From positions 1 to 57,834 of the forward strand of contig CALARU010000386.1 of assembly GCA_937888715.1 (NCBI GenBank): a stretch of 57,834 nt of DNA. The letters run 5' to 3'. Below are positions 46,238-55,450 of the stretch, one piece after another. The stretch comes from an uncultured Planctomycetaceae bacterium. Lineage in GTDB: Bacteria > Planctomycetota > Planctomycetia > Gemmatales > Gemmataceae. The stretch's first letter is position 1. Each line of letters begins with the position of its first letter. Under the pieces are notes generated by a model. The model saw only the letters and a program-made list of their open reading frames with translations, was not told where the DNA came from and ran no database searches. Made by a program: the position numbers and the translations under genes.

Positions 46238-46915
46238 ATGCTGCCAGATGCCAAATATTATGATGTGTGGATTATTAAAGCTAATCAGGTGATCAGAGAG
46301 ATCCCTGCGGCTACTATTTTGCAATGGATTGGAGAAAGACGATTGGTGGTTCGTGACAAAATACGCCCTGCTGGCACCGCAGATTGGTTCGAAGTTGGCC
46401 AACACCCCTCTCTTGCAAACATCTTGCCACAAAAAGAAAATCCTGAACCGGAAATCTTCGAACCCCCATCTCATTCTTTTCAAAAGCATCAAAGTGTTGA
46501 TGATGATATCGATATGATTCCATTAATAGATGTAAGCCTAGTGTTGTTGGTTTATTTTTTAATGAGTACATCTTCTCTAGGTTCAGGGACATCCACAAAA
46601 CTTCCGATTGCAGAATATGCAAGTGTGCAGGGCATAAAAGACCAAGCTTGGATTGAAGTAGAGAACAACAAAGCTTACACAGTCGGGTTTGCAGAGAGAA
46701 AAAAAGACCAAACAACCAAATTTGAGTCCCAAGAAAAATTGATTGCTTATCTTCAAGATGAAATTAGAAAAGGGCAGGGGTTTAAAGAAGTAACTGTGTA
46801 TGCTCCTGGAGATATATCTGCTGGAACCATTCGCACCTTGGTAACTTCAATTGAAAAATCATTTGGCAAAGATGAGATTTCTAAAATTCATCTGGGAGTC
46901 ACCGGAAAAAAATGA
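46238..46915 (+). CDS. ExbD/TolR protein with N-terminal GYF_2-like module
   Basis: A 225-residue protein. Residues about 5-65 resemble a GYF_2/DUF4339 module, with the pattern of a strand, a helix with W-I-G, then VVRDKIRPAGTADWFEV and HPSLANIL. A single membrane helix follows, with the motor motif DMIPLIDVSLVLLVYFLM (about 90-107) whose Asp (ID) is the proton carrier. The C-terminal periplasmic domain is about 110 residues. A GYF_2 module on ExbD is unusual and would face the cytoplasm. Seven bases after the TolQ-like gene. Confidence 0.85.
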   Translation: MLPDAKYYDVWIIKANQVIREIPAATILQWIGERRLVVRDKIRPAGTADWFEVGQHPSLANILPQKENPEPEIFEPPSHSFQKHQSVDDDIDMIPLIDVSLVLLVYFLMSTSSLGSGTSTKLPIAEYASVQGIKDQAWIEVENNKAYTVGFAERKKDQTTKFESQEKLIAYLQDEIRKGQGFKEVTVYAPGDISAGTIRTLVTSIEKSFGKDEISKIHLGVTGKK

Positions 46916-47514
46916 GCCTTTGGGATTTGAAAAACCATGGTACAGACTCAAAATCAATTCTACTTGAGTCCATCGAAATACAAGATCTCATTGTATCTGG
47001 GTTAATTTCTATCCATGATGAAATCCGAAAAGAAGGGGAGATCGTATGGAAAACCCTACAAGATTATCCAGAATTCGAGGAAGTTTTATCATCAAAATCA
47101 ACAATCAAACACGAAGACGATGACAACATCGACATGAATGCTTTAATTGATGTTTGCTTGGTACTTTTAGTCTTTTTCATCCTCTTAACTAGCTATGCAA
47201 AATTAGTGCAACATCTTGAAGCAGCTAAAACCAATCCAGATTCAAAAATTCCATCAATTAGCACTTCCCAAGCTGATCAAAAAACTAAAGTTGTGATAAA
47301 AAAAGAAGGTGGAAAAACTATTTTCTATATCAATGAACAACCAGTCGAAAGTAACAATCTTACTTCTGCCTTAAAAGCTTCTGCACGAAAATTAAAAAGC
47401 AAAGATTTGATTTTATATTACAGCGATGATGTTCCATACCAAGCGGTGATATCTATTCAAGATGCAGCAAGGGCTGCTGATTTTCAACAAATACTCCAAG
47501 CACTGGAAAAATAA
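46912..47514 (+). CDS. Second ExbD/TolR-like protein
   Basis: A 200-residue protein overlapping the previous gene by four bases (ATGA). The N-terminal 65 residues show a faint version of the same module: GLISIHDEIRKEGEIVWKTL and YPEFEEVL align with the preceding protein's D-x-I-R, G-x3-W and P-x5-L positions. The ExbD motif is DMNALIDVCLVLLVFFILL, again with the essential Asp. The periplasmic domain follows. Two tandem ExbD proteins suggest a heteromeric stator. Confidence 0.85.
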   Translation: MSLWDLKNHGTDSKSILLESIEIQDLIVSGLISIHDEIRKEGEIVWKTLQDYPEFEEVLSSKSTIKHEDDDNIDMNALIDVCLVLLVFFILLTSYAKLVQHLEAAKTNPDSKIPSISTSQADQKTKVVIKKEGGKTIFYINEQPVESNNLTSALKASARKLKSKDLILYYSDDVPYQAVISIQDAARAADFQQILQALEK

Positions 47515-47516
47515 CC

Positions 47517-48449
47517 CTACTTTTTCTTGAAGATAATATCTGCCTTTGCAGGTTCGTATTTACCTGCGGTTTTACTGATTGTAAACCGGGTCTCTTGAAT
47601 ATCATCCTCTTTAGCGCCTTGAAGCGATGCTTTTTCTAGTTTCTGCAATTTCTCTTCAACAGAAACAGGCATAAGCACCACAAATGCTTCTGCTTTGATT
47701 TGCAGGCCCATCGCACGAGATAAATTTGTAACTGATTGTGCTTTGTCATCCACCCAAAAAATATCACTAACTGAAGACAAATCCAATTCCATAGTTGTTA
47801 TCGGTTTAACACCAAGGTTTGAAATAACCAAAAATTTACCTGGCTTATTTGGATCCGGGAAAGCAAGCCGAGCATTCAAATCCATTAATTGTGAAAGATA
47901 ATCCGAGCCATTTGTGGTGTTAAAAACCATTATCCACCGAAGCATTCGTTCACCCCGACCATCACCAACCCCGTCGCCTTTTGTATTTCCAACACCCTTC
48001 AAACCCTCAATAATTTTGCTTTTTAAATTTTGCCCTATACGAGATAACTCTTGAGCTTTGGCATTCGCATCCTCCACCAAGGATTTTCCGCCCGTTTTAT
48101 CAACTTGAATTTTTTCTGTCGGAGAGGGATCCAACTTTAATGGAATTTCGGGCATGCTTTCTTTATCTGGAATATTCAATTTAGTAGGAGTTTTGATCGT
48201 ATCATCATTTTCTTTTGCATCGGGGGAACCAGACGAAGTGCCACCCCCAACCCTTACTGAGGAAACCCCAAGCCTTCGGTTAACATCTCCAATTATTGCT
48301 TTTTTTAACCCTTCCCAACCAAGCATCATAATTATGGTAACCAATGCAATGTGAACGATAAACGAAACAAACAACGAGGTAAATGACTCATAATTTGGCG
48401 AATATTTAATCCAAAGCTGTTTTTGCCAAGTAGTAGTTTTCATAATCAT
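47517..48449 (-). CDS. TonB/TolA-like single-helix periplasmic protein, unrecognised
   Basis: A 310-residue protein, probably anchored by one helix (SLFVSFIVHIALVTIIMMLGW, about 25-45). A Gly/Pro/Asp/Lys-rich linker of about 130 residues follows, then a folded C-terminal domain (about 175-310) starting MLRWIMVFNTTNG. The layout resembles TonB or TolA, and it lies next to, but convergent with, the TolQ/ExbD genes. No TonB signature is visible, so a transenvelope role is inference. ATGs at 48449 and 48443 are both possible; GGA precedes the second by five bases. Confidence 0.65.
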   Translation of the reverse strand: MIMKTTTWQKQLWIKYSPNYESFTSLFVSFIVHIALVTIIMMLGWEGLKKAIIGDVNRRLGVSSVRVGGGTSSGSPDAKENDDTIKTPTKLNIPDKESMPEIPLKLDPSPTEKIQVDKTGGKSLVEDANAKAQELSRIGQNLKSKIIEGLKGVGNTKGDGVGDGRGERMLRWIMVFNTTNGSDYLSQLMDLNARLAFPDPNKPGKFLVISNLGVKPITTMELDLSSVSDIFWVDDKAQSVTNLSRAMGLQIKAEAFVVLMPVSVEEKLQKLEKASLQGAKEDDIQETRFTISKTAGKYEPAKADIIFKKK

Positions 48450-48458
48450 CCAAAAACT

Positions 48459-49571
48459 TTATTTTGACCCATAATGTTTAAGTCTACCCGATAACAGAAT
48501 ATTATCATCAATCATCTCATAGGTGAAAGAAGCTATTTTTCGCCGCTGGGCCATTTCAAGAATTCCAACCCCTCCTACAGGTGATATTGCATCTGTACCA
48601 CCAATGATAAATGGGGCGATATAAACCTGAATCTCATCAACCTGAGATGCGTCAAAAAAACTCCCCAGCGTTTTTCCGCCTCCTTCCACCAATAAGTTTT
48701 GAATCCCTTTTTTCCCCAACAGCATTAAAAGTTCATCAACAATTTCAGCAGAATTATTCGAAGTAAGTTCGAGCAGTTCACATCCCGAATTTTGCAATCT
48801 AACTTTTAATTCTTGCGAGACCTTTTCACTCACAGCAATTATCGTTGGAAAATCCTTGGCAGATTGCACAATTCGTGAAGAAAGGCTTATTCTGGCTTTA
48901 GGATCGATCACAACTCGCATTTGTTTTCTTGGCCCTTCTGGCCTTGCGTTTAACATAGGGTCATCAAGATCTACCGTTCCAACACCCACCAAAATTGCAT
49001 CCACCAAACCCCGTAATTGATGAACTTTTTCTCTGCATTTATCATTACTAATCCATTTTGATTCACCAGATTTCGTCGCAATCTTACCATCCAGGCTCAT
49101 AGCCCATTTCGCAACAACAAATGGTTTTGAATGCAAATGGTATTTAATAAATGGGGCATTGATAAATTCAGCTTTTTCTTTACCAACCCCAACTTCGACT
49201 TCAATACCATGAGATTGTAAAAAACCAATGCCTTTACCAGCAACCAATGGGTTCGGATCACGCATTGCTACAAAAACTTTGGATATCCCAGAAGATAAAA
49301 TTGCATTTGCACAAGGAGGAGTTTTCCCATGATGCGAACAAGGCTCGAGGGAAACAAACAAAGTACTTCCAAAGGCTTTATCACCGGCTTGATTTAAGGC
49401 TTCGATCTCAGCGTGTAAGCCCCCAAACCTCTGGTGCCAACCAACACCAACCACAGTGTTATCTCTAACTAATACAGCTCCAACCATAGGATTAGGCTCT
49501 ACCATTCCACGGCCTCGAATTGCCAGATCAAGCGCCAAGCTCATCCATTTTTCCAGCCCATCATCGTTCAT
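48459..49571 (-). CDS. ribD: Bifunctional riboflavin deaminase/reductase
   Basis: A 370-residue enzyme for steps two and three of riboflavin synthesis. The zinc-dependent deaminase domain has H53-A-E55 and the cysteines C78 and C87 in PCSHHGKTPPC. The NADPH reductase domain spans about 150-370, with VAKWAMSLDGKIAT and LLVEGGGKTLG. Full length, no missing part. Other rib genes are not in the window. Its stop is ten bases from the start of the TonB-like gene on the same strand. Confidence 0.96.
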   Translation of the reverse strand: MNDDGLEKWMSLALDLAIRGRGMVEPNPMVGAVLVRDNTVVGVGWHQRFGGLHAEIEALNQAGDKAFGSTLFVSLEPCSHHGKTPPCANAILSSGISKVFVAMRDPNPLVAGKGIGFLQSHGIEVEVGVGKEKAEFINAPFIKYHLHSKPFVVAKWAMSLDGKIATKSGESKWISNDKCREKVHQLRGLVDAILVGVGTVDLDDPMLNARPEGPRKQMRVVIDPKARISLSSRIVQSAKDFPTIIAVSEKVSQELKVRLQNSGCELLELTSNNSAEIVDELLMLLGKKGIQNLLVEGGGKTLGSFFDASQVDEIQVYIAPFIIGGTDAISPVGGVGILEMAQRRKIASFTYEMIDDNILLSGRLKHYGSK

Positions 49572-49749
49572 GATTAATTTATTCCCTAAAAGCTTTAAAA
49601 AGATACAATGAAAGAAATAGAACTAGCTTAAGAATCAATGGTTATTTGCAGTGAAGTTTTCAAATGATTAGGATAAAGTTTTCCGATACCACCATTACAG
49701 CACATACCCCCCATGGAAATACTTTCGCTTGCGAATGACAATGCTTATT

Positions 49750-50499
49750 ATGCGAAATTTAAAACTTATTATTAGTTATGATGGCACAGAATTTCAGGGT
49801 TGGCAAACCCAACCTGGCTTTAGAACCGTTCAGGAAACCATCCAAAAGCATCTTGAAAAAATAACGAACCAAAAAATAACACTATATGCAAGTGGTCGAA
49901 CTGACACCGGGGTACACGCTATTGCTCAAGTTGCAAATTTCAGGGTTGATTCAAATTTAAGTGAATCCAAAATACTGTTAGGCCTTAATGCACTTTTGCC
50001 TGATGATATATCCATCAGTGAAATAACAGAGGTTCCTTATGATTTTCATTCAGTAAAAGATGCCAAGAAAAAGCATTACCGTTATGTAATAAGGCAATCT
50101 GGGATTTCTGATCCTTTAACCAGGAAATTCTGCCACCTCGTAAAACAGGAACTAGATCATGAAAAAATGCACAAAGCTGCCCAACAACTAATCGGAACAC
50201 ATGATTTCCGATGTTTCGAATCTGAATGGCCAAATCGCACAAATAGCATTCGAACAATTTATCGAACATCAATAAACCGGATGGGACCTTGGATATGGTT
50301 TAATATCGAAGGGAACGGTTTTCTTTATAATATGGTAAGGGCTATAGCTGGAACACTTATCGAAATCGGAAGAGGACACTGGCCCGAGGATAAAATTCAT
50401 GAGCTAATAGAATTAAAAGAAAGAAAATATGCTGGGCCAACAGCTCCAGCAAAGGGATTATTTTTAGTACGCGTTTCTTATGAAGATTTAATACCATGA
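49750..50499 (+). CDS. truA: tRNA pseudouridine synthase A
   Basis: A 249-residue enzyme that makes pseudouridine at tRNA positions 38-40. The catalytic Asp is D52 in SGRTDTGVHA, and LKLIISYDGTEFQGWQ, YRYVI and GNGFLYNMVRAIAGTLIEIG are family motifs. Several in-frame starts lie close together (49729, 49741, 49750); the last gives the standard family start. Its stop overlaps the aroA start (ATGA), giving coupled translation. Confidence 0.96.
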   Translation: MRNLKLIISYDGTEFQGWQTQPGFRTVQETIQKHLEKITNQKITLYASGRTDTGVHAIAQVANFRVDSNLSESKILLGLNALLPDDISISEITEVPYDFHSVKDAKKKHYRYVIRQSGISDPLTRKFCHLVKQELDHEKMHKAAQQLIGTHDFRCFESEWPNRTNSIRTIYRTSINRMGPWIWFNIEGNGFLYNMVRAIAGTLIEIGRGHWPEDKIHELIELKERKYAGPTAPAKGLFLVRVSYEDLIP

Positions 50500-51800
50500 A
50501 AATACAACAAGATTATCCAGAAAAAACCACAATCACTCCGTTAAAAAAACCGATTGATTTAGTGTGCCATTTACCAGGCTCAAAAAGCATCACCAATCGA
50601 GCATTAGTGATCGCGGCGCTCAATTCGGGCGAACAAAAAACTCATCTAAGTGGAGTCTTGCGCAGCGAAGACACTGAAATCATGGTCGATTGCTTAGAAA
50701 AGCTCGGCTTTATTCTTTCAGTAAATTGGAAAGACTGCACAGCAATTGTTTCATCCCCTAAAGCTTCAGGGATCATCCCCTCTTCAAATGCCAATCTTTT
50801 CACTGGAAACTCCGGCACGACAATGCGTTTCCTGACAGCAATGGTTGGGCTAGGAAAAGGCACCTACAAACTCGATGGTATCAAGCGAATGCAGGAACGG
50901 CCCATCAATGACCTTTTAAAAGCTTTGAACGACCTTAACATTAACTCTTCAAGTGAAAACAATAACGGGTGTCCTCCTGTAATTATAAAAACCTTGGGTT
51001 GGTCCGGAGGAATTGCGAGAATTAATTCAGAAATGAGCAGTCAATTTATTAGCGGAATTCTAATGGCTGCCCCGTTTGCCAAAGGTGACACCCGTATCAT
51101 TTTAGAAGGCAAAATTGTTTCTCAATCTTACATAGGCATAACTCTGGCAATGCTGAATGACTGGGGAATAAACACCACCAAAATTTCTGACCGAGAGTAT
51201 CTGATTAAAGGAAATCAAACTGGAAACCGATTCGAATACCAAATTGAACCCGATGCTTCTGCAGCAAGTTATTTTTATGCGGCTGCAGCAATTACAGGGG
51301 GCACGGTTACAACACCAGGACTAGGAAAAACCTCGCTTCAAGGTGATTTAAAATTTGTTCATGCGCTTGAACTTATGGGAGCAACTGTCACTCAAAATAA
51401 CAATTCAACAACTATTAATGGTAAAGAATTACACGCCATCAATATAGATATGAACGATATTAGCGATACTGTTATGACTCTTGGCGTAGTTGCATGTTTT
51501 GCCAAGGGAACAACCAAGATTACAAATATTGGCCATATAAGACACAAAGAAACCGATCGAATCAGTGCACTTGCCAACGAATTAAGAAAGATTGGCGCCC
51601 TAGTTGAGGAATTCCCCGACAGCATAATTATTCATCCCTCAAAACTGCATGGCGCAGAAATTGAAACTTACAACGACCACCGGATTGCCATGAGTTTCGC
51701 AATAGCAGGTTTAAAAATTCCAGGAATTACCATTTGTAATCCTTCATGTGTTGCAAAAACTTACCCTGATTTTTTTGATGATCTCGCTAAAGCAATCTAA
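50496..51800 (+). CDS. aroA: 3-phosphoshikimate 1-carboxyvinyltransferase (EPSP synthase)
   Basis: A 434-residue shikimate-pathway enzyme. It shows PGSKSITNRAL (substrate-binding Ser and Lys), TGNSGTTMRFL in place of the usual GNAGT loop, DGIKRMQERPI, MSSQFISGILMAAPFA, EPDASAASYF and HKETDRI with the C-terminal DHRIAMSFA. Domains and length are typical. The Asn-Ser for Asn-Ala change in the loop is a visible variation. It is translationally coupled to truA. Confidence 0.96.
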   Translation: MKIQQDYPEKTTITPLKKPIDLVCHLPGSKSITNRALVIAALNSGEQKTHLSGVLRSEDTEIMVDCLEKLGFILSVNWKDCTAIVSSPKASGIIPSSNANLFTGNSGTTMRFLTAMVGLGKGTYKLDGIKRMQERPINDLLKALNDLNINSSSENNNGCPPVIIKTLGWSGGIARINSEMSSQFISGILMAAPFAKGDTRIILEGKIVSQSYIGITLAMLNDWGINTTKISDREYLIKGNQTGNRFEYQIEPDASAASYFYAAAAITGGTVTTPGLGKTSLQGDLKFVHALELMGATVTQNNNSTTINGKELHAINIDMNDISDTVMTLGVVACFAKGTTKITNIGHIRHKETDRISALANELRKIGALVEEFPDSIIIHPSKLHGAEIETYNDHRIAMSFAIAGLKIPGITICNPSCVAKTYPDFFDDLAKAI

Positions 51801-51818
51801 ATAATTGCGGAAATTGAT

Positions 51819-53657
51819 ATGCAAAAAGTTTGGCTATTTTTTGTTTTGATTTTTACATCATGCTTATTTGCAAATAAATGCAGTGGTATTACTTTAAATA
51901 ATTCTCCAAAAGAAAAAACTCTTCAAGTATTTATTGCATTTGAAACTAAAGGCTTTTTAACCAAACAAACAGCACACCTTATCCAAGAATCTATTTCAAG
52001 CAGAATTAAACAAACCTTTAAAGGCATCATTCAACTACAAGAATTTAAACTCACTGAGTCACAAAATTTAAAGAATCTACAAAATCAAACTAATCAGAAT
52101 ATGTCGGCAACCTTACTTATCACACACGAAAAGAACCGTTTTGTCATCAAAATAAATTTTGCAGACAACGAATCAGCCATTATGTTTCCAACACAACAAT
52201 CAACCTGCGAAAGAAAAGAAGAAATACCTTCAAAAACTTTAGACTTATTAAAAGAATATTTTGTACCAAAAGCACTGATTGCAAAAAAAGTAACAGACGA
52301 TATTTATGAACTTCAATTTGAAATAGACGGCAACTTAAAATCGGATTATGTTTCACCAAAAAAAGGAGACTACTTTCAGATTCTTAGAAAAACCCAGACC
52401 AACAAATCCAACAATATTTACAAATGGACAGTTTTACAACTCACTGATGCTGTTGTTTCAAACGATAAAAAAATCAAATTTAATTCCAGGCTATATACTG
52501 GCATCGAACTACCAGATTTAATCGGGCTAAAAGCAATCAAAATCCCTAGTGGATCTATCGATGTCAAATTTAAAATATCACCGAAAGAACAAAACCAAGA
52601 TCCTAATATTCCCAGCAACTATTTCCCGGTTGATGTCGTGTTAAGATCTGCCTTTAAGGTTGGATCGAATCAGGCAGGATTAGCATCAAAAACAAACAAT
52701 GAAGGAGTATTTAATTTTTCTACTGATTCCGAAAACTTATTCATTGGCGTTGCATTTGTTGAAATAATTCGGAACACAAATATGGTTGCTCAATTCCCTT
52801 TCTTCAAAACATCCAACGAGCAAGAATCAATCACATTAAGTTTTGAGCCAGAAAAACCTTACGAAAAGCAAAAGCTTATTTGGTTGATACAGGTTAATGA
52901 TCAACTCGCTTTCATGGGCGCACTTTTTAAAGAATTAAACAAACCAAACTTCAAGGAAGAGGAATTAAAGACTAGGATCGAAAAGCTTGGAAAACTCTCG
53001 AAATTCAGTGCTGACAGGACCAATAACATCAAAATTGGGCTCCATGATTTAAAACTAAAGTGGCCTGAAATTACAAATGATAATGAGATCAAACTTGGAG
53101 AAAAAAAACTTGACGCTCTTCTTGGATATATTGCTGAATTAAACAAATACCAAGGTCGACTGGTTAAGATTGAGACAGACAAAAACTCACCTGCACGAAA
53201 AATTTTAGATTACAAAATCACCGAGGCCAAACGCATGGCTGCCGATGGTGATTTCCCACAAGCAATTGCTTTGCTGGAATCTATTTTTACAGATGCTCCA
53301 GAAGTTGAGAGCGATATTAAGCAGTTCAAGGATTTATGGTTAAACAAATCTGCTAAAGTTGTGGAATCGAGAAAGTTTATATTCGATTCTTTACCAAAAT
53401 TAAGCCTTAGCGAATTGACAAAACAAAATGAAAAACTTATTTCAAGTTTAGACACCTGCATTGCAGAATCAGATACCGCAGGACTTTTAAAGTACCTGAA
53501 ACTCTCCAGAGATTTATATCTCCAGTTAGACCCTTCACAAAATGACGCAAATAAATTAACCATAAGCCCTAAAGAATCATTGGAATTAATTACTTTACTT
53601 GAGGAACAAAACAAAAGAGTAAAGATTTTTTTTGAATCCTTGAACAAGAAACCCTAA
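51819..53657 (+). CDS. Large secreted orphan protein
   Basis: A 612-residue exported protein I do not recognise. The signal peptide covers about residues 1-24. Residues about 30-280 are mixed alpha/beta with repeated Lys-rich strands. Residues about 330-600 are strongly helical and charged, perhaps coiled coil, with a segment (about 480-505; AKRMAADGDFPQAIALLESIF) that resembles a TPR-like helix pair. GGAA lies eight bases before the ATG. It may share transcription with aroA upstream (18 bases). No catalytic motif. Confidence 0.75.
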   Translation: MQKVWLFFVLIFTSCLFANKCSGITLNNSPKEKTLQVFIAFETKGFLTKQTAHLIQESISSRIKQTFKGIIQLQEFKLTESQNLKNLQNQTNQNMSATLLITHEKNRFVIKINFADNESAIMFPTQQSTCERKEEIPSKTLDLLKEYFVPKALIAKKVTDDIYELQFEIDGNLKSDYVSPKKGDYFQILRKTQTNKSNNIYKWTVLQLTDAVVSNDKKIKFNSRLYTGIELPDLIGLKAIKIPSGSIDVKFKISPKEQNQDPNIPSNYFPVDVVLRSAFKVGSNQAGLASKTNNEGVFNFSTDSENLFIGVAFVEIIRNTNMVAQFPFFKTSNEQESITLSFEPEKPYEKQKLIWLIQVNDQLAFMGALFKELNKPNFKEEELKTRIEKLGKLSKFSADRTNNIKIGLHDLKLKWPEITNDNEIKLGEKKLDALLGYIAELNKYQGRLVKIETDKNSPARKILDYKITEAKRMAADGDFPQAIALLESIFTDAPEVESDIKQFKDLWLNKSAKVVESRKFIFDSLPKLSLSELTKQNEKLISSLDTCIAESDTAGLLKYLKLSRDLYLQLDPSQNDANKLTISPKESLELITLLEEQNKRVKIFFESLNKKP

Positions 53658-53699
53658 AGTACTTTGGGTTTTAAATCTTCTATGGACAATTAATTCAAA

Positions 53700-54770
53700 A
53701 TGAAAGCAAGTTTCATTCTAAAAGACTTTGATCCCGCGCGAATTTTGATTATCAAACCCAGCGCAATAGGTGATATTGCCAATAGTTTACCATTTTTACG
53801 GGGCATTAGAGAAACATATCCCCAGGCTAAAATCTCTTGGCTGGTTAACCAATCCTACGAATCTATTCTGACCAATCATCATGATATTAATGAGGTTTTT
53901 AGCTTTGATCGAAATATTTGGAAAAAGAATTTTGGGAAGGGTTTATCGTCCTCTTGGAAATTGATTCAGCGAATACGGGCGCTCAATCCCACCTTGACAA
54001 TCGACTTACAGTGCTTGCTTCGCACCGGAATTCTTACTCGACTGAGTGGAGCACCAATAAGGATCGGCCTTGAAGATTGCAGAGAAGGCTCAAGCTATTT
54101 TTATACCCATTTGGTTAACTACCCATCCAAAGGGATGCATGCAGTAGAAAGGTATTGGGAGGCAGCAAAATTTCTTGGGTGCAAGGGAGAAATCCCGCCT
54201 GCATCTTTTCCGGTTGATGAAACCGAAAAGGCAGATGTCCTTAAATTGATTTCCCTAATGCCCAAACCTTGGATTGGTTGTTGCCCGGGAGCGAGATGGC
54301 TTACCAAACAATGGCCCTCAAATTACTATGCCCAGGTATTACAAAAAGCACAGTCAGAGACTTCAGGAAGTATCATTCTTTTTGGCGGTAATGATGACAA
54401 CAAAAACGCATCAGAAATTGCAACCTTGCTTGCGCCCGGAACTCCTGTAATAAATCTTGCGGGCAAAACTTCTCTTCGTGGACTTATTGCTGTAATTTCA
54501 CAAATGGATTTCGTCTTCTCCAACGATACGGGCCCATTACATATTGCTGTTGCTCAGAAAAAAAATATTATTGCGCCTTTTCTTTGCACCAAGGTTGAAT
54601 GGAATGGCCCATATGGTCAATTTAATAATACTGTTTCAACCTCCGTACAGTGCAAAGGCAGCTACCTTACCAAATGCCCTAAGATGATATGTCTCGATGA
54701 TCTTGTTCCTGAAAAAATGTTTCCTCTGGTAGAAAGTACGATTCAAGCATGGAAAGCCAGCAAAACTTAA
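53700..54770 (+). CDS. Glycosyltransferase family 9 (heptosyltransferase-type)
   Basis: A 356-residue GT9 protein. The N-terminal motif ILIIKPSAIGDIANSLPFLRGIRETYPQA (in parts), then the nucleotide-sugar region CCPGARWLTKQWP and the Rossmann-type end SNDTGPLHIAVAQKK (about 277-291) match ADP-heptose:LPS heptosyltransferases. It probably adds a sugar to lipid A core or a similar glycolipid. The last 22 bases overlap the maf start. There are no other LPS genes nearby. Confidence 0.9.
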   Translation: MKASFILKDFDPARILIIKPSAIGDIANSLPFLRGIRETYPQAKISWLVNQSYESILTNHHDINEVFSFDRNIWKKNFGKGLSSSWKLIQRIRALNPTLTIDLQCLLRTGILTRLSGAPIRIGLEDCREGSSYFYTHLVNYPSKGMHAVERYWEAAKFLGCKGEIPPASFPVDETEKADVLKLISLMPKPWIGCCPGARWLTKQWPSNYYAQVLQKAQSETSGSIILFGGNDDNKNASEIATLLAPGTPVINLAGKTSLRGLIAVISQMDFVFSNDTGPLHIAVAQKKNIIAPFLCTKVEWNGPYGQFNNTVSTSVQCKGSYLTKCPKMICLDDLVPEKMFPLVESTIQAWKASKT

Positions 54771-55345
54771 TCCTTGGAAGTTCTTCACCTTCAAGAATTG
54801 AACTCCTGAAAAGAATTTTCAACACTTTTGAAATAATTAAACCAGATATTGAAGAACCCTCCTCGGGTTTTTCATCTCCTAGGGAACAAGTTGCTGTCAT
54901 TTCTTGGCTAAAAGGCCAAGAAGTAAGTTTGCAAGTTAAACAAGGTTTTATTATTGCAGCCGATACCATCGGATGGATAGACGGGAAACCTTTGCTAAAA
55001 CCTATAGACCGGGAAGACGCCAAAGAAATGATTTCAAAGATGTCTGGCCGAAACCACGAATTATGGACCGGGGTAGTTCTTTGGCATCAACCGACAAATT
55101 TACAATTATGCTGGCAAGAACAGTCCATTGTTTCGTTTAAGAAAGTATCGCCTGCAGAAATTGAGCATTACCTTGAAACAAGATCTTGGAAAAATCACTC
55201 CGGATCTTATGCCATCGAGGAAGAAAATGATCCTTGGGTACAAATTTCGCAGGGTTCAATAACAAATGTCATTGGACTGCCTTTAGAAAGCCTTTTATTT
55301 AATCTTGGAAAGTTCAAAAATATGGTCGCAATCGATCAGATTTAA
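54749..55345 (+). CDS. maf: Maf family nucleoside triphosphate pyrophosphatase
   Basis: A 198-residue Maf/YhdE-type enzyme that hydrolyses non-canonical or methylated NTPs to NMP. The N-terminal LILGSSSPSRIELLKR, the acidic IIAADTIGWIDGK (about 70-82), LEDA-like DREDAKEMISKMSGR and GSYAIEE fit the family. The last motif (SITNVIGLPLESLLFNL) is the usual C-terminal site. It overlaps the preceding glycosyltransferase by 22 bases, and carA follows at 105 bases. Confidence 0.9.
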   Translation: MESQQNLILGSSSPSRIELLKRIFNTFEIIKPDIEEPSSGFSSPREQVAVISWLKGQEVSLQVKQGFIIAADTIGWIDGKPLLKPIDREDAKEMISKMSGRNHELWTGVVLWHQPTNLQLCWQEQSIVSFKKVSPAEIEHYLETRSWKNHSGSYAIEEENDPWVQISQGSITNVIGLPLESLLFNLGKFKNMVAIDQI

Positions 55346-55450
55346 TTATGATCCTAATTTTTGACTGCTACCATCTTGGAAAGATTGGGCATTAGCCGTA
55401 AAAAGTTTATGTGGAAATCTTCTTTCAATATAGGGAGCTACAATCAACTC

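Noticed and set aside
46314-46715. 133-codon minus-strand frame opposite the first ExbD gene
   Set aside because: The ExbD gene has a domain match and tight operon spacing; the antisense product is Leu/Cys-rich without features.
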